64,000 nucleotides of DNA from Desmodesmus armatus (lineage: Eukaryota > Chlorophyta > Chlorophyceae > Sphaeropleales > Scenedesmaceae): assembly GCA_007449985.2 (NCBI GenBank), contig VIIQ02000068.1, positions 372,001 through 436,000 of the forward strand, written 5' to 3'. A program made the position numbers and the translations under genes. The notes beneath the pieces were generated by a model. That model was not told where the DNA came from, did no database searches, and was given only the letters and a program-made list of their open reading frames with translations. Positions 33,840 to 45,131 of this stretch are shown here, piece by piece (within the stretch, counting starts at the first letter, position 1; the number at the start of each line of letters is the position of its first letter).

Positions 33840-35275
33840 GTTGGTCTCAGGCAGAGCAGTTTGTTGTGGCTAGCAGCATCTGCAGATATGGTTGAGCAAA
33901 GTGTCTGATATGTGTGCACTCTGCGCACAACAGCTTGTGAGAGTAGTCACTGCACTTGCAAGCCATCGCCAAGTGCAACAACCCTGGTCGCTGCTGGTGC
34001 AGTTGGTCGAGCTGCCGCAGCTCACAGATGGCTGCTGCTGAAACAGCCGGTGGTACTGCATTGATTGCCTCAGCAGTTGACGGTTGAATAAGATCCTTTG
34101 GTATCTTTGGGTGTACTGGCAGATGCCGCTTTTGTCGGTGACAGGGCTTTGCAGTTGATTCCCTGTGACAGCATTCAGCATGCGCACGCGCGGTGGTTGT
34201 GGCACTTGTGCAGCATTGGTGTGGATGGTCGCCGCCATAAGCTAGTGCGTTTGTGCCTGAGGCAGCAGCAGCAGTAGCAGCAGGCGTGTTTGCTTGAATC
34301 ATTGCTGGTGTGGCTCAGATGGCATGCTGACGGCACTACTATCATGCGCCTAGCAGCAGGGCGTATGGAGCTGCGATTCTTGTGTTGAGGATGCATGCAC
34401 GTGACATCCTGGAACTTGCTTGACGGCTTGCTTACTACTGGTTTGGTTGTGCTCAGCAGTGTAGCAGTGTGTTTGTCAAGTGCAATGTGTCTGGATGGGG
34501 TCTGTAGGGCACTGTGTGCGGCTGTCAGGTCGTCTTGAAGGTGGACACTGACGCGACGTAGACATGGCTGCAATTGTTTTGCAGATTGATTCGTGAAGAA
34601 TGACAAGAAGGGCTGTTGCGGCTGCATGTACGCATGGTGCGTTTGTGCGGTGCCAGCTTTGACTTTGTAACAAGTAGATGTTCATGTGTAGGTTTGCTCG
34701 ACAGGGTCCTGCCCATCTCAGAAGGTAGAGGGCTGGGGCGGGGGGTGGGCCAATGCTGCACTGCGACAGCATGATGAGAAGCGCACCACCAATTGATACA
34801 GCCTGTGGATACTGAGTATCTGGATGTGCTGATGCGGAGCGCACCACTGGTGGCACCACAGTGCCCTAGCTGTATTGTTGGGCAATTTTCGGGTGTGTCA
34901 GCCTTGGACGTCAAGTGGATCGAAGGTCGTTGGCCACCACGGAACACAACGTCTTGTCTGGACCGTCGAAGGCAATTGTCAGCATTTTCACCCTCAGAAC
35001 CGTAGCAGCAATTTGCTCTACGGCAACAGTAGCCCAACAACCGGGCTGTCACATCCAGCCGCCAGTGCCACGGTGCTTCCTGTGCTGTATGCAAGCTGAT
35101 TATGCGTGTCAAGAAGACCACCACAACAACGTTGGTGGCACGAGGAGCTATCAACCCACGCGCTCATGCCCTTGGGATTTTGAGCCGGCCAGAAAATGGA
35201 CCAGAGGGTGCCCTGCAGACCCCTTGCATACATTTGTGCCTAAGTATGTGCACATGCAGCCTGATGGTGCAGCCA
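33840..35275. other. Spacer between copies B and C with an orphan inverted promoter
   Basis: Positions 33840-34680 duplicate the sequence downstream of copy A. Positions 34740-35015 carry, on the minus strand, the promoter and 5' leader of the F-box/LRR family: TGACGTCCAAGG complement at 34902-34913 and a leader with CAATTGGTGGTGCGCTT near 34775-34795. No F-box open frame follows it. Confidence 0.6.
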
Positions 35276-37237
35276 TCATGTTGTAGGCCTGCGCGCTGGC
35301 CCAGTAGTGACAGTACTGCCACCAGCTGCCAGCTCAGCTGCCCTGGCCATTGCTGCTTGCAGCTGTGATGACACATCAGGGGGGCTGCCTCGGGGAGCCT
35401 GCAAGCAGCAGCAGCAGCAGCAACGGCAACACACACGTACTGAGCACGAACAACTGGATGTCATGCTCAGCATCCCCGGGCCGGAATCTTTATCTCTGCA
35501 CCTGTCTAACTGGTTGACGCAGCAAGAAGCTCAGCTACCCTCAGCAAAGCCATCACCAATGCACTACCGTAGATCACTCTTTACCTGGCTCACAAACGCC
35601 CAGTCGCAGCCAGCAGCCTCCAGACCCAGCAATCCAGCTCCTGCCACACTGTCCCAAACTGCAGCATCACCGCTGTCCCTAATGCTGCCTTCCAGACCCA
35701 GAAACGACAGCTGGGTGAGAGGGGCCAGCTGCTGCAGATCATACAGCATGGCTTTGAGGCTCTGCTTCCTCAAACCCAGCAGCTTTAGGCTCCTCAGCTC
35801 CTTCAACCGCCCAAGCTGCCATGGGAAGCTGTCCTTCCCCACCCTCACAGTCAGCCGCGTAAGGCCTGTGTGCTGCTGCAGGAGCTGCCAGCGCAATGTG
35901 CACTGCTCTGTCTGGAGCTCCCGTAGGTTTGGGCAGCTGCAAACTGCAGACTCAAGACTGCAGGGTTTGCTACTTGCAGTGAAGCCAATGCGCATGGACG
36001 TGATGCTGGCCAGTGTGGGCTCAAGCGGGAAAGTGGACTGCCAAGCATCCTTGCTGAACACCGTGCCCCTCAGGTCAATGTGCTGCAGATTGCTGCTGGC
36101 TGTGAGGGCGCTGTAGGCTGTGGCGGCAGGAAACTCTCTTGCGTAAGCCCCAGCAATCTCATCATAATCGAGAGACCAGAAGTTATGCAGCTCTGGCTCA
36201 GGACAAAGCTCCTGCACCGCCCTAAGCTGCAGGCTGCTGAGGGCTGTCATCGTTGGAAGCCAGGCCAACAGCGCAGCAGCCATACTAGCGCCAAGGGTGA
36301 CACCACGCAGGGCAAGCCGCTGCAGCTTTGTGAGCGCTGTCAGCTGTGTTACGTACACAACTTTGCCGCGTTCGAATGCTTCGGGGCCTTGCTGCAGGCT
36401 TCCAAGACACAAGTCCTGCAGGTCGGTCATGGTGCCGATGTGCTGCACAGCATCCTTGTCGTATCCGATAAAGCCACCCTCTGAATACCAAAAGGATGCG
36501 AGCTGCAGGTGCAGCTGGGTGAGGCATTGCAGCGGCTGCAGGGCAGCTGCATTCAGGGTGAGGTGCTGCCAGCCATCGGATGGCTTGCAAGAAGCAAGCG
36601 CAGTGCTGGCCTGGTCCTCAGGCAATACGCCACTGCCGTAAATGCAGAGAGACTGCAGGGCTGTCAGAGGTGCCAGAGCTGACAGCATGTGGTCTTGTGC
36701 TGCCTCCGCAGCCCCTGTGGTTGCGCTGTCAACAACCAGCCTGCAGTTGTTGATGTGCAGGCTGGTAAGGGCTGTTGCTGTGCTGATGCTGTCGCAGAAG
36801 GCACTGCTGCCGCCTCTGAAGTCAAGATCACAACTGTGCAGGGAGAGGCACTGCAGCTGGGGGCAGGGCAGCACTGACAGACCCTTGACAGACTGCACTG
36901 TGAACTTGTGCAGTTGGTGCCCATGCTTGATCAGCCAGCACTGGAAGTTGTCAATGCTGGTGCACCTGCAGATGGTGACAGGAGTATTGGTCAGTTTCAC
37001 TGCAACTTGGCTTGGCAAGCCACTGCAAGCGAGAAAAAGGTGCCCAAGGCTGATCACGCACCCGTTGATGCAAAGCTCATCCTCAAGGGCATCTTGTGCT
37101 GCCACTGCTTCCGCCCAGGATGTACACACCAGCGCTAAGCAGTGCCTGCCATGCCTGCCAGACCGGCCTGCTTTTTGCATGAGGTTGCCTAAAACTGGCT
37201 TGGGAAGCTGAGACCAGTCTCTGTCCGCATGCGCCAT
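35276..37237 (-). CDS. F-box-like/leucine-rich-repeat protein, copy C
   Basis: Minus-strand exons 37237-37062, 36965-35585 and 35398-35276 join in phases 2 and 0, giving 559 residues with no frame disruption. The N-terminus is F-box-like (DWSQLPKPVLGNLMQKAG, then HCLALVCTSWAEAV). LRRs follow, such as LQCLSLHSCDLDFRGG, LTSLHINNCRLVVDS, LTKLQRLALRGVTLG and LKELRSLKLLGLRKQ. The tail PPDVSSQLQAAMARAAEL matches the copies A/B tail, then diverges. The first intron is a multiple of three and has no stop, so a retained-intron reading frame of 557 codons also exists. Phase, homology to copies A/B and the CTGCAG|GTGCACC acceptor favour splicing. It is clearly more diverged than A and B are from each other, and is the best candidate for the intact family member in this window. 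Confidence 0.88.
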
Positions 37238-37567
37238 GTCGAATACGAGGAATGCACTGTTTCTGCTTCAGTCTGCACCAGCCGAGCAGGGGTGGGCGTG
37301 TCGGATGGCGTATCTGTGAGCGTTAAAGCTGCACATAAATACGCAATTTTGCTGTGCTTTTGTGGGTTTTTGCCAGCGTTGGACCGTCCATGCAGGTGGG
37401 TCGAAGGCCAGGTGGGTCGAAGGTCACGTTGTCGCGAAACAAATGCGTTCTCAACACGTGCAGTAATCTTCTAAATCACAACCGTACTTGAAAACGATTC
37501 ACAAAGAACAGCAGGGCTTTACGACTGACGGATGGCGTGCACGCTCCATGCTCGAGGGACGTTGTAT

Positions 37568-37593
37568 ATATGCGTCCAACGTTGGACGCATAT
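37568..37593. promoter_or_regulatory. Perfect 26-bp palindrome upstream of copy C
   Basis: Symmetric about 37580/37581, with half-site ATATGCGTCCAAC. It lies 331 bp before the copy C start codon. Its core GTCCAA is the same as in the TGACGTCCAAGG promoter block of copies A and B, which suggests a dimeric factor site. Confidence 0.6.
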
Positions 37594-38910
37594 TGGAAGC
37601 ACACTGTTGACAATGTCAACAGGTTCGCACGTGGACTGGACGTGAGAACCACCTCACAGCCAGTGGCGCAGTTGGCGGGCGGCGCAGCTGGCAGCGCAGG
37701 GGGTGTCTACAAAGGTGTGCTGGCGTGGTGCACAGGCGACCGCGTCAGCCAGTGACCCCCGGAGAGTTTCCCACTTGGCTCTGAGGTTGTCCTGCAGCAT
37801 ATGCACCTAGGCTTGTGCACAGCAAGCAGCAATAGCCAGGGCAGCTAAACCGTTGGGCAACTGCGTTGGAACAAATTGTTCAAAGCCTACATAGGGTAGC
37901 GTACCCATTATGCATTCAGAGGATGTAGGCCGGTCATCATGATGTTGTCCCTAGTCAGCTTGCAGATGTTTGAGGCGCCATCTGTTTGCCAAAACTGGCA
38001 GTGGGTGTCATTCATCGCCATTCAGTGACGACGTGTGGGTCCAATGTGAGCAGTGAGGGCCCCTCACCTGGCAGGTATCAGACTGCCATTGTGCTGCATG
38101 CATCATGCGACTGTTTGGTGGTGGAAGTGAGGGTGTGTACTGAGGGCAACACCAGCCTGCCAATTGGGCCTTTACAGAAGGCTGTGGTGCCATGTTGCTC
38201 AGGCTCACAACTGAGCTGCCGGCTCTGAGAGAACTGGAACGCCACCAGTGTTCCTGAGAGAGACTGAGCAGCAGACATGGGCTTCCTTCTCACGGAGGTT
38301 TGATACAACCACATTTTCACAGCCACCACGGGCCTGATGTGGCTGCCTTTCAGTCTGCTTCTGGCAATCTGTTGGGACCGCCCCAGGCGGCCTGCACAGT
38401 TGAAATGGAATTGATTCAATGTGATCATGCAGTGAGTGCCAGCCTGACATGCTACTGGATGTTTGTGGGTTCAGGCCATCCTCACTGGTTAAGATTGTTC
38501 AGATCCCCAAGTTGTGACTCTACTTACAGCCATGGTCACAGGGGTAAATCACCTTGTTTAATCAGCAGCACGGGGTGAGTCACGGATGCTGTGAAACATT
38601 CAACAGCTGCTGTAACAGCTGTGGCGTGAGACTATCGTGGCCTCCAGCTGCAAGACAGCACCATGGTGACAGCAAACACACTGGAAAGCTGGTCAAGATG
38701 AAGCAACTGCAACTTGTGGCACAGGGATACAACCGACCAACCAACCCAACAAACAGCATGAACATCAGTTGGCCCACACTCCTTGACAAACTCACAGCTT
38801 CGCTGAAACAGTGCCATATGACTGTGCGCGTCCTTCTCTTGCCACAGCTGCACCAGTCCTGCAGTACCTCAGCACATGTCAGCAGCAAATCTGCTAGACG
38901 TCAAGCACTG

Positions 38911-39190
38911 CAGTGCACAAGGGGTACTGAACACCAATGCTGTGGCTGCAACCCATAATAGCAGGACCAGTACAGATGCACCCATCAAAGGGTAACTGCA
39001 GTGCAGTTGCGAGACTGCACAAAGGGTGCTCAACACCAATGCTGTGGCTGAAAGCCATGACAGCAGGAGCAGTACGGAAGCACCCTTTGAAAGATAACTG
39101 CAGTACACTTCCATGACTGCACAAATGATACTCCACACCAACTCTGTGACTGAAAGCCACATCAACAGCAGCAGCACGTGTGCAGTGCAA
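38911..39190. repeat. 102-bp tandem repeat, about 2.8 copies
   Basis: The anchor CACCAATGCTGTGGCTG recurs at 38932 and 39034 and, mutated, at 39136. The copies are progressively diverged. Confidence 0.7.
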
Positions 39191-39507
39191 CTGCATGCTC
39201 TGCTGTGCCCTTCTTCAAGTGTTGCTGCCAATGGCGGCTACGTCTCATGCCATGTGCCACCTAGTCTCCCAACCTGCGTTAGGTGGGCAAAAACAAGGGC
39301 TCTGCAACCAAAGCATGCAGTCATCCGTGGCCATCTGCAGCAGCTGTCGCAGCTGAGGTACAAAAAAACACCTTCAAGAAATTCAGCGTTGGCATGCAGT
39401 ACCAAACGGCACCCAGGTGCGCGACACAGATTTTAGAACATAGACCAGATCCAGGTCCACATAGCACACTGCACACTGCCCTCACAGCACAATGCCCTCA
39501 TATCACA

Positions 39508-39675
39508 TAGTGTGGTAAAGCACAACAGTAAGCACGGCCATTGGCAAACACGCGCATTTGGGGGATAGTGTGGTAAAGCACAACAGGAAGCACGGCCATT
39601 GGCAAACACACGCATTCGGGGGATAGTGTGGTAAAGCACAACAGTAACCACGGCCATTGGCAAACACGCGCATTG
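39508..39675. repeat. 58-bp tandem repeat, about 2.9 copies
   Basis: The unit starts TAGTGTGGTAAAGCACAACA at 39508, 39566 and 39624, with only a few mismatches between copies, so it is a young minisatellite. Confidence 0.85.
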
Positions 39676-39846
39676 CAGGCTGCGCATATCACACTGGACA
39701 TGTACCAAAGCAGTGTTGTTCCACACTGCAAGAAAGTATATGACTGGTCAAAGGACTGCCATAAGACTCCCCTGCGGTTGTGGTAGGCCTATGGGAGCAC
39801 TGTGATGGAGCACAACAACAGTATGGACAGCCATGAACAATTCTCC

Positions 39847-39851
39847 TTACA
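39847..39851 (-). terminator. Poly(A) signal TGTAA of truncated haemoglobin 2
   Basis: TTACA on +, about 195 nt past the stop of the minus-strand haemoglobin gene. Confidence 0.5.
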
Positions 39852-40045
39852 GTGCAAGAAAGCACTCAGGACAAATACACAACAAACTAGTGTGTTGTGC
39901 TACACTGCAAGAACAACCAGCTAGTCAAAAGATTACGCGTCAGCCTCAAATGGCCCAGCACACAGCCCCAGATGCATGAGCAATGTAGGAATCCTACAGC
40001 TTTGCCAGCTCCAGCAAAGATACCTCCAGGGGCACCCCTGTGATC

Positions 40046-40984
40046 TTACGCAGTCACGCCTGTGCGGTTCAGCACTGCGTCCTTTGTTGTTGCCACAACC
40101 TCCACTGCTTCATCGATATCCTCCTGGGGCACACCCAGCTCATGCAGTGTGGCCACAAAGTGCTCCACGATGGCATTGAAGTGAACCTCCTCAAGGTGCG
40201 GCAGCAGGTGCGCGTGGGCCTTAGCCATGTCCCGACCGGCGTACTTGTTTTCACCACCGAATGCCATGGTCATGAAGGCAGCCTAAAGCAGGGATGGGAG
40301 TGCAGGGCAAGAGCGCAGCCCAGCAGAGAGGGTGAGGGTTGGACAGATAGACAGGGGGTCCTGATGTAAGCACTTGGTAGCCATGCAGTCATGCCCTCCT
40401 GATCGGTTGTCGTCTGCTGCTGCACAGCCGCCCTGTCAGGGTGCCCCGCCAGCGGCCTCACTATGATATGCCAGTGCTCGAACCCTACGGCCCACCTGGT
40501 GTCCCCGTTGCTTCTTCATATCGGTGCCCTGGAAGTAGTTGCTCACCCTGTCGTCAGCAAGGACCTGCGGGCAAAAGGTGTGCTGCTGTGAGTGGCACCA
40601 GCCAGACAGGAACAGCCGTGCTTACTTGTGCTTACTCCAGTTGCAGGTACTGAGTCACCCAGGTCCAGCTGAGTCAACCAGGTCCAGAGCACAGGGCAGC
40701 GGCAGTGTAAACCAAGCATACCTTCTCATAGAACTTGTCAACAGCTGAGTTTATGGCATCCTTCCCGCCCAGTTTCTCATACAGGGTGGCCCTGCAGACT
40801 ATGGTTCCAAGCAACAGCAGAGAGCAGCAGCAGCGGCCGATCAGCTGAACGCCATGTTCCCCCACCAGTTCAAACCAAGGAATGGCTTTGCCTATGTTGA
40901 TGGCGCACCATAACGGACGGGTGCTCGCGACTGCTGCAGACTGGTAAACCTTGCAGACTGCCGTTGGAGCTGCATGCTGTGCAT
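40046..40984 (-). CDS. Group I (GlbN-type) truncated haemoglobin, second paralogue
   Basis: Minus-strand exons 40984-40909, 40798-40722, 40564-40496 and 40282-40046 give 152 residues. The last two exons have exactly the sizes and positions of those in the 18367-19439 paralogue (69 and 237 nt). Globin signatures are TLYEKLGGKDA, DKFYEKV (Tyr B10), NYFQGTDMKKQRGHQ (CD1 Phe and distal side), AFGGENKY, and KAHAHLLPHL with the proximal His. The upstream exon starts MHSMQLQRQSARF, similar to MHSVRLNRSS of the paralogue, so both share a transit peptide. The junction RY-VCRA gives a plausible cleavage site. The extra intron 40799-40908 is my preferred model; an alternative start at 40865 without it would replace the targeting peptide by a hydrophobic stretch. 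Likely a plastid haem protein. Confidence 0.9.
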
Positions 40985-41264
40985 CTTATCGAAGAGGGAT
41001 TCACTGTTGATATACGTTGAGCTAGTTTAGATGTTGGAGGGGGATGCAGGTGGCGTAAAGGACTCTTGTGACGCTGTGATATGAAGGGGCACGCCCGGGA
41101 CGAAGAGCCACTGGGTCAGCTTTCTGCTCTGCTCGCAACACTCCAAAATAGTGCCATCAATCGGTAAAAACGATTGACAGTTTCCATCTCACTTCCAGGC
41201 TCGAATGCATGCAGGGCTGTAGCGAGACCGCCTGCAGATCAAACCCACTGCTTCACAAACGTCC

Positions 41265-41269
41265 TTACA
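41265..41269 (-). terminator. Poly(A) signal TGTAA of the trmA-like gene
   Basis: TTACA on +, about 120 nt beyond the stop at 41386. The remaining 280 bp to the haemoglobin ATG at 40984 must hold that gene's promoter. Confidence 0.55.
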
Positions 41270-41385
41270 AACGGTACCGATGGTCCAACTACATGAATTG
41301 CTTCGTCTCGAATATCAGCAAGCGCTGATACAGCAAGGCGCGCTCGCAAGTGATGTACTGCAACGTGCAGTAAAAGCACTGGCCT

Positions 41386-44300
41386 TCATGCAACTGGTTG
41401 CTTCCGCCGCAAAAGCACGCCGCACTCCAGATGGTGTGTGTATGGAAACTGTAAGCGGCAGTCGAATGGCAGCACAAACAGGGGGGGGGAGCTCAGCAAA
41501 AGCGGCTGCCCTTGCTGTGTTGGGCTGCGCAGCCTGGCATGCCCTTGCTTTGATATCATAAACGCTGAAACGGATGGCTCACCAACAACATGTGCTGACA
41601 CATTGTACACATGATGCTGACATTGTGTCTAGTTACGGCAACAGGCACAGTGCACTGTGAAACTGTTATAAATGTGCAAGGAAAACTGCAACATATGTGT
41701 GTGCCCTTCCACACAGATGTGCCGTCTGCTTTTGCCAACAGCTACAGGTGTCATGTCTCCAGTGTCATGATTCGTGACATGTGCTAGCACGGGTTCATAC
41801 CGACAGGTCAATCATGCAGCTGCATCCAAAACCCCAGCCCTCACCTGATCAAACACTGCAAAGCGTGTGATGTCATGCGTGTCAGCAACAGCGTTCAGGT
41901 TCTTGGCCAGTGTTTCCGGGTTGCAGCTGATGTACACCACTTGGTCAAACTCACGCAGCAGCTGCTCAGTGTCAGGGTCCAGACCAGCCCTGAGGCAGCA
42001 GGCAACATGACCAAAGGAGGCAACCGGCGGGTCAGAGGCACTGCCAGAATCTTGGGACGGTGGAAACCAGCGGGTCGTGACCGAAGGAGAAAGCCAGCGG
42101 GTCAGTGCCGTGTTGAGGTGCCGTATGGTCCGGATCAGTGGGTCGCAAACAGAGCCTACTACTAGTCATGTAGTACATGTCACAGACAGAGCCTACTACA
42201 TGTCACAGACAGAGCGTACGGCAAAGCTGATCTTTGTGCGCCACGCAGCTCTTAGCTGTACATGGCCTGCTGCAACTGGCGACCTTATGGTCCACCATCA
42301 AACGTCGACATATATGGAAAGAGCTAGGAAAGAGGCGGGAGAACCATTCCCCAGAACCAGCTGGCTGCCAGGAGGGTTGCATGCCAGACACTCACTGCCA
42401 TCACTTCAACATGCTGCATGTTGACAGCCCACATACAAGGACAGCACACTCCCCCCCCCCCCCCGTTTCTCACCGTGGTGGGTCCACCAGGAGTGTGTTG
42501 AGTGACAGCTGCTCCCAGTCCAGCCCTGCCAGGCGGTGCCGTGTGCCCTTCACCCTCCATGTCTCCACAAACTCCTCACTGCTCATGCGGGCCAGGAAGA
42601 TGTTGTCGATGCTGTTGGCTTCAATGTTGTGGCGCGCAGCAGCAACAGACGCTTTGGACACCTCAGTGGCAACAACCTGCAACCAAACAGGCAGGCGGGC
42701 AGGCAGGCAGGCAGGCGTGCAGGCAGACAGGCAGGCAGGCAGACAGCATTGCAAACAGGGGGCCACAAACAGAATCTTCCACAGCTGCTTGAGCTTGCAA
42801 TCATGACAGCACTGCGGTCTTGCAACAGTGCAAGCTCCAGCACTCGTATCATTCCTACTTCTAGAAGTGTCACCTGGCCGGCCTGAGCTGCTGGGACGGT
42901 CGCCATCAGGCGGCATGCAGGGTGCCAGCTGGTGGACTGGCAAGCACCCCCCTTTACATCACGGATGTGATCTCCTCATATCTCCTCAAGCAACCCTTTA
43001 GCAAACCTGCTCCTGCACATGAGCTCACTCAGGCCTCATGTAAGCACCATTGCTTTGGTGAATGCGTCCTCACCCAATCCACCCTACCTGCTTGAAGTTC
43101 TGTGCCAGCGGCAACGTGAAGTTGCCGTTCCCGCAGTACAGCTCCAGCAGGTCCCCACTGCTGCCCCGCGTCACATCCACAGCCCAGCTCAGCATCTGCT
43201 GGCACATGCCGCCGTTGGGTTGCGAGAAGCAGCCAGCTACCTGCAGGACACAGGTCAGCACGCAGCCAGCACAGATGGCTGACATACTGTACAGAGCCTG
43301 CAACCCTCAGCTGCCAGTGGGGTGGGTGGTGTCGCAACGCCATCTGCCGTATTCTTGGCTGTTGGCAGATGTTGGCAGATGGTGAGAGTTTTCAAAGTGG
43401 GCTTCGTCCATCATATGGCTTTCACATGGGGACATGAATGACATGCGGTGGGTGCCAGAGCAACATAAGAGCTGGGCCTGGTGTACCCGTATGCTGCGAT
43501 CTGCTCGCCCCAGTGGAGAATGGGGCTGCTGGATTTTATGGGGCAGTCGCTGGGCTCTTAGTCCCTCCGGGTGTGGAGCCCACAACAATCATATTGCCAA
43601 CAAACCAAAGCAAGCAGTCAGGCATTCTATGAACACGCAGAGAAACCACCAACCACACATGAAGTAGCCCGCCGTCAGCTCACCTGCATGTATTCATAGG
43701 TCCTGCCTGCCACCTCCATGCGCTCCGTCACATGCTCCTGGTCCAGCATAACCTTCTGCTTGCGGCTGCGGCCGATGATGTGCAGCTCGCTGCACGCTTC
43801 AGGGCCCAACGTCTTGAGCAGCCTGCCGCGCAGCGCTGAGGCAGCTGCCTGCCACACATCGTCCAGCTGCACATGCAAGCAGTGACAGCAGGTGCGTTGA
43901 CAGCAGGGACAGGGCAGAAGAAACAGGCATCGCAGGCGCTCGTTAGCCAGAAAGTGCGCAAGCAGCAACAGCAGGTGTGTTGGCAGCAGGTGAAGGGCAG
44001 GAAAGCAAAATGGGCATCCCAAGCACCAATATGACAGACAGCATGCACCCGGCAGGGAAGGCTGGCTACCCTGGCTGTCTGTTGCAGCAGTCCAGCCTGG
44101 CCAAACCTCACGTTGGTATCATGCGCTGATAAGCACCTCATGCAGTTATCCATTCCATTGAGCAGCTGTACCTTCCTACTGTGGGGCCATGCGCAGCACC
44201 CGCTCCCTGTACACCCCCCCCCCCTCATGCGCATGTAATACCTGCTTATGGTAGGCCATGGTGATGGCAACCTGGTTGCTGAGTGTGGTGTGGAAGTTGA

Positions 44301-45131
44301 CCTGGAACAGCCGCTCCCTCAGTGTGTCATGACTAACCAGCTCCTGGCGCAGCAGCGGCATCAAGCTGCAGATCAGCTGTGACGCTACTGGGAAGTCATC
44401 TATCCGCACACGCGTCACCCGCTTCCGCTTGCCGCCGCTGCTGGGGCTGTTTCCGCGCTTCTTCTTCTTGTTGGACTTGCCTTTCGGCTGCCCGTTGCTT
44501 TGCAACGCTGCTGCAGGAGGCTCCGCTGCTGCTGCTTCAGCACCTGCATCGGTGGCAGCTGCTGCAACGTCCCCATCCCCTGTGGCTGCGGCTGCTGCTG
44601 CAACTGGTGCATCCGACTCGCTGCCATCGGCTGCGACTGCAGCAGCAGCATCTCCATCAGACCCGTCTGGCTGCTCAAACATGACATAACACAAGTCTTG
44701 GCCCTCGTGCCAAACCCTGAACTCTGTGCGCATGCGGAAGTTGGCTGTGCTGGACCTGTGGACCTCTATCTCTGCTGGCAGCTTGTGACCCGTGAAGAGG
44801 TCCTTGACTTTGCTGATTTTGTCCTGCAGCTGCTCCTCATATTGCTCAGGGTACACTGCACCTGTCCCTGCTGTTGAGGGAGGTGTCTTGGTCATTGTTT
44901 CACCCCTGCTGGCTGCTTTTGGGTCAGCTGCTAAACCCGGCAGAAAGTTGCTGCACCCCTCGCTGCTGGTGCTGACACTGCTGACTTATGGGCACCTGTA
45001 GAAAATCTGCACACTGCTGCTGCCGCTGCCGGCCTCGCCGCTGCTGCTGCTGTTGCTGCTGCTGCTGCCCACTTGGACACAACGCGGGGAGGAGCAAGGC
45101 AACTGCTGTAGCAAGGCAACTGCATCATCAT
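41386..45131 (-). CDS. trmA: tRNA (uracil-54, C5)-methyltransferase, bacterial TrmA type, with targeting peptide
   Basis: Minus-strand exons 45131-44996, 44930-44242, 43866-43684, 43240-43088, 42676-42474, 41989-41845 and 41448-41386 join in consistent phases, giving 523 residues. Motifs in order: [35 protein letters not shown]; the SAM-binding [58 protein letters not shown] with the catalytic Cys; and [13 protein letters not shown] with the catalytic Glu. The enzyme makes ribothymidine-54 (m5U54) in tRNA from S-adenosylmethionine. Similarity to enterobacterial TrmA is very high, apart from an Ala-rich and Lys-rich insert (about residues 120-215, including KSNKKKKRG). Exon 1 ([20 protein letters not shown], then poly-Ala, VCRFS) looks like an organelle targeting peptide. 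Its splice acceptor (GGGTTTAG) is modest; without exon 1, ATG 44895 would give 466 residues. Confidence 0.92.
42697..42745. repeat. GGCA/GGCAGACA microsatellite in a trmA intron
   Basis: A run of GCAG/GCAGGCAG units just upstream of the exon ending at 42676, on the sense side of the acceptor (reads CTGC repeats, a pyrimidine-rich tract). Confidence 0.7.

Larger units (their letters stand above)
37238..39846. other. Intergenic region with palindrome and minisatellites
   Basis: No convincing gene in about 2.6 kb. Upstream of copy C it holds GGTCGAAGG motifs (37398-37430) and a perfect 26-bp palindrome (37568-37593). Farther on are two tandem repeats (38911-39190 and 39508-39675). Short open frames here lack codon bias and family motifs. 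Confidence 0.5.

Noticed and set aside
38554..38958. 134-codon open frame in the copy C/haemoglobin 2 spacer
   Set aside because: No family motif, runs into a 102-bp tandem repeat, and no splice or poly(A) context.
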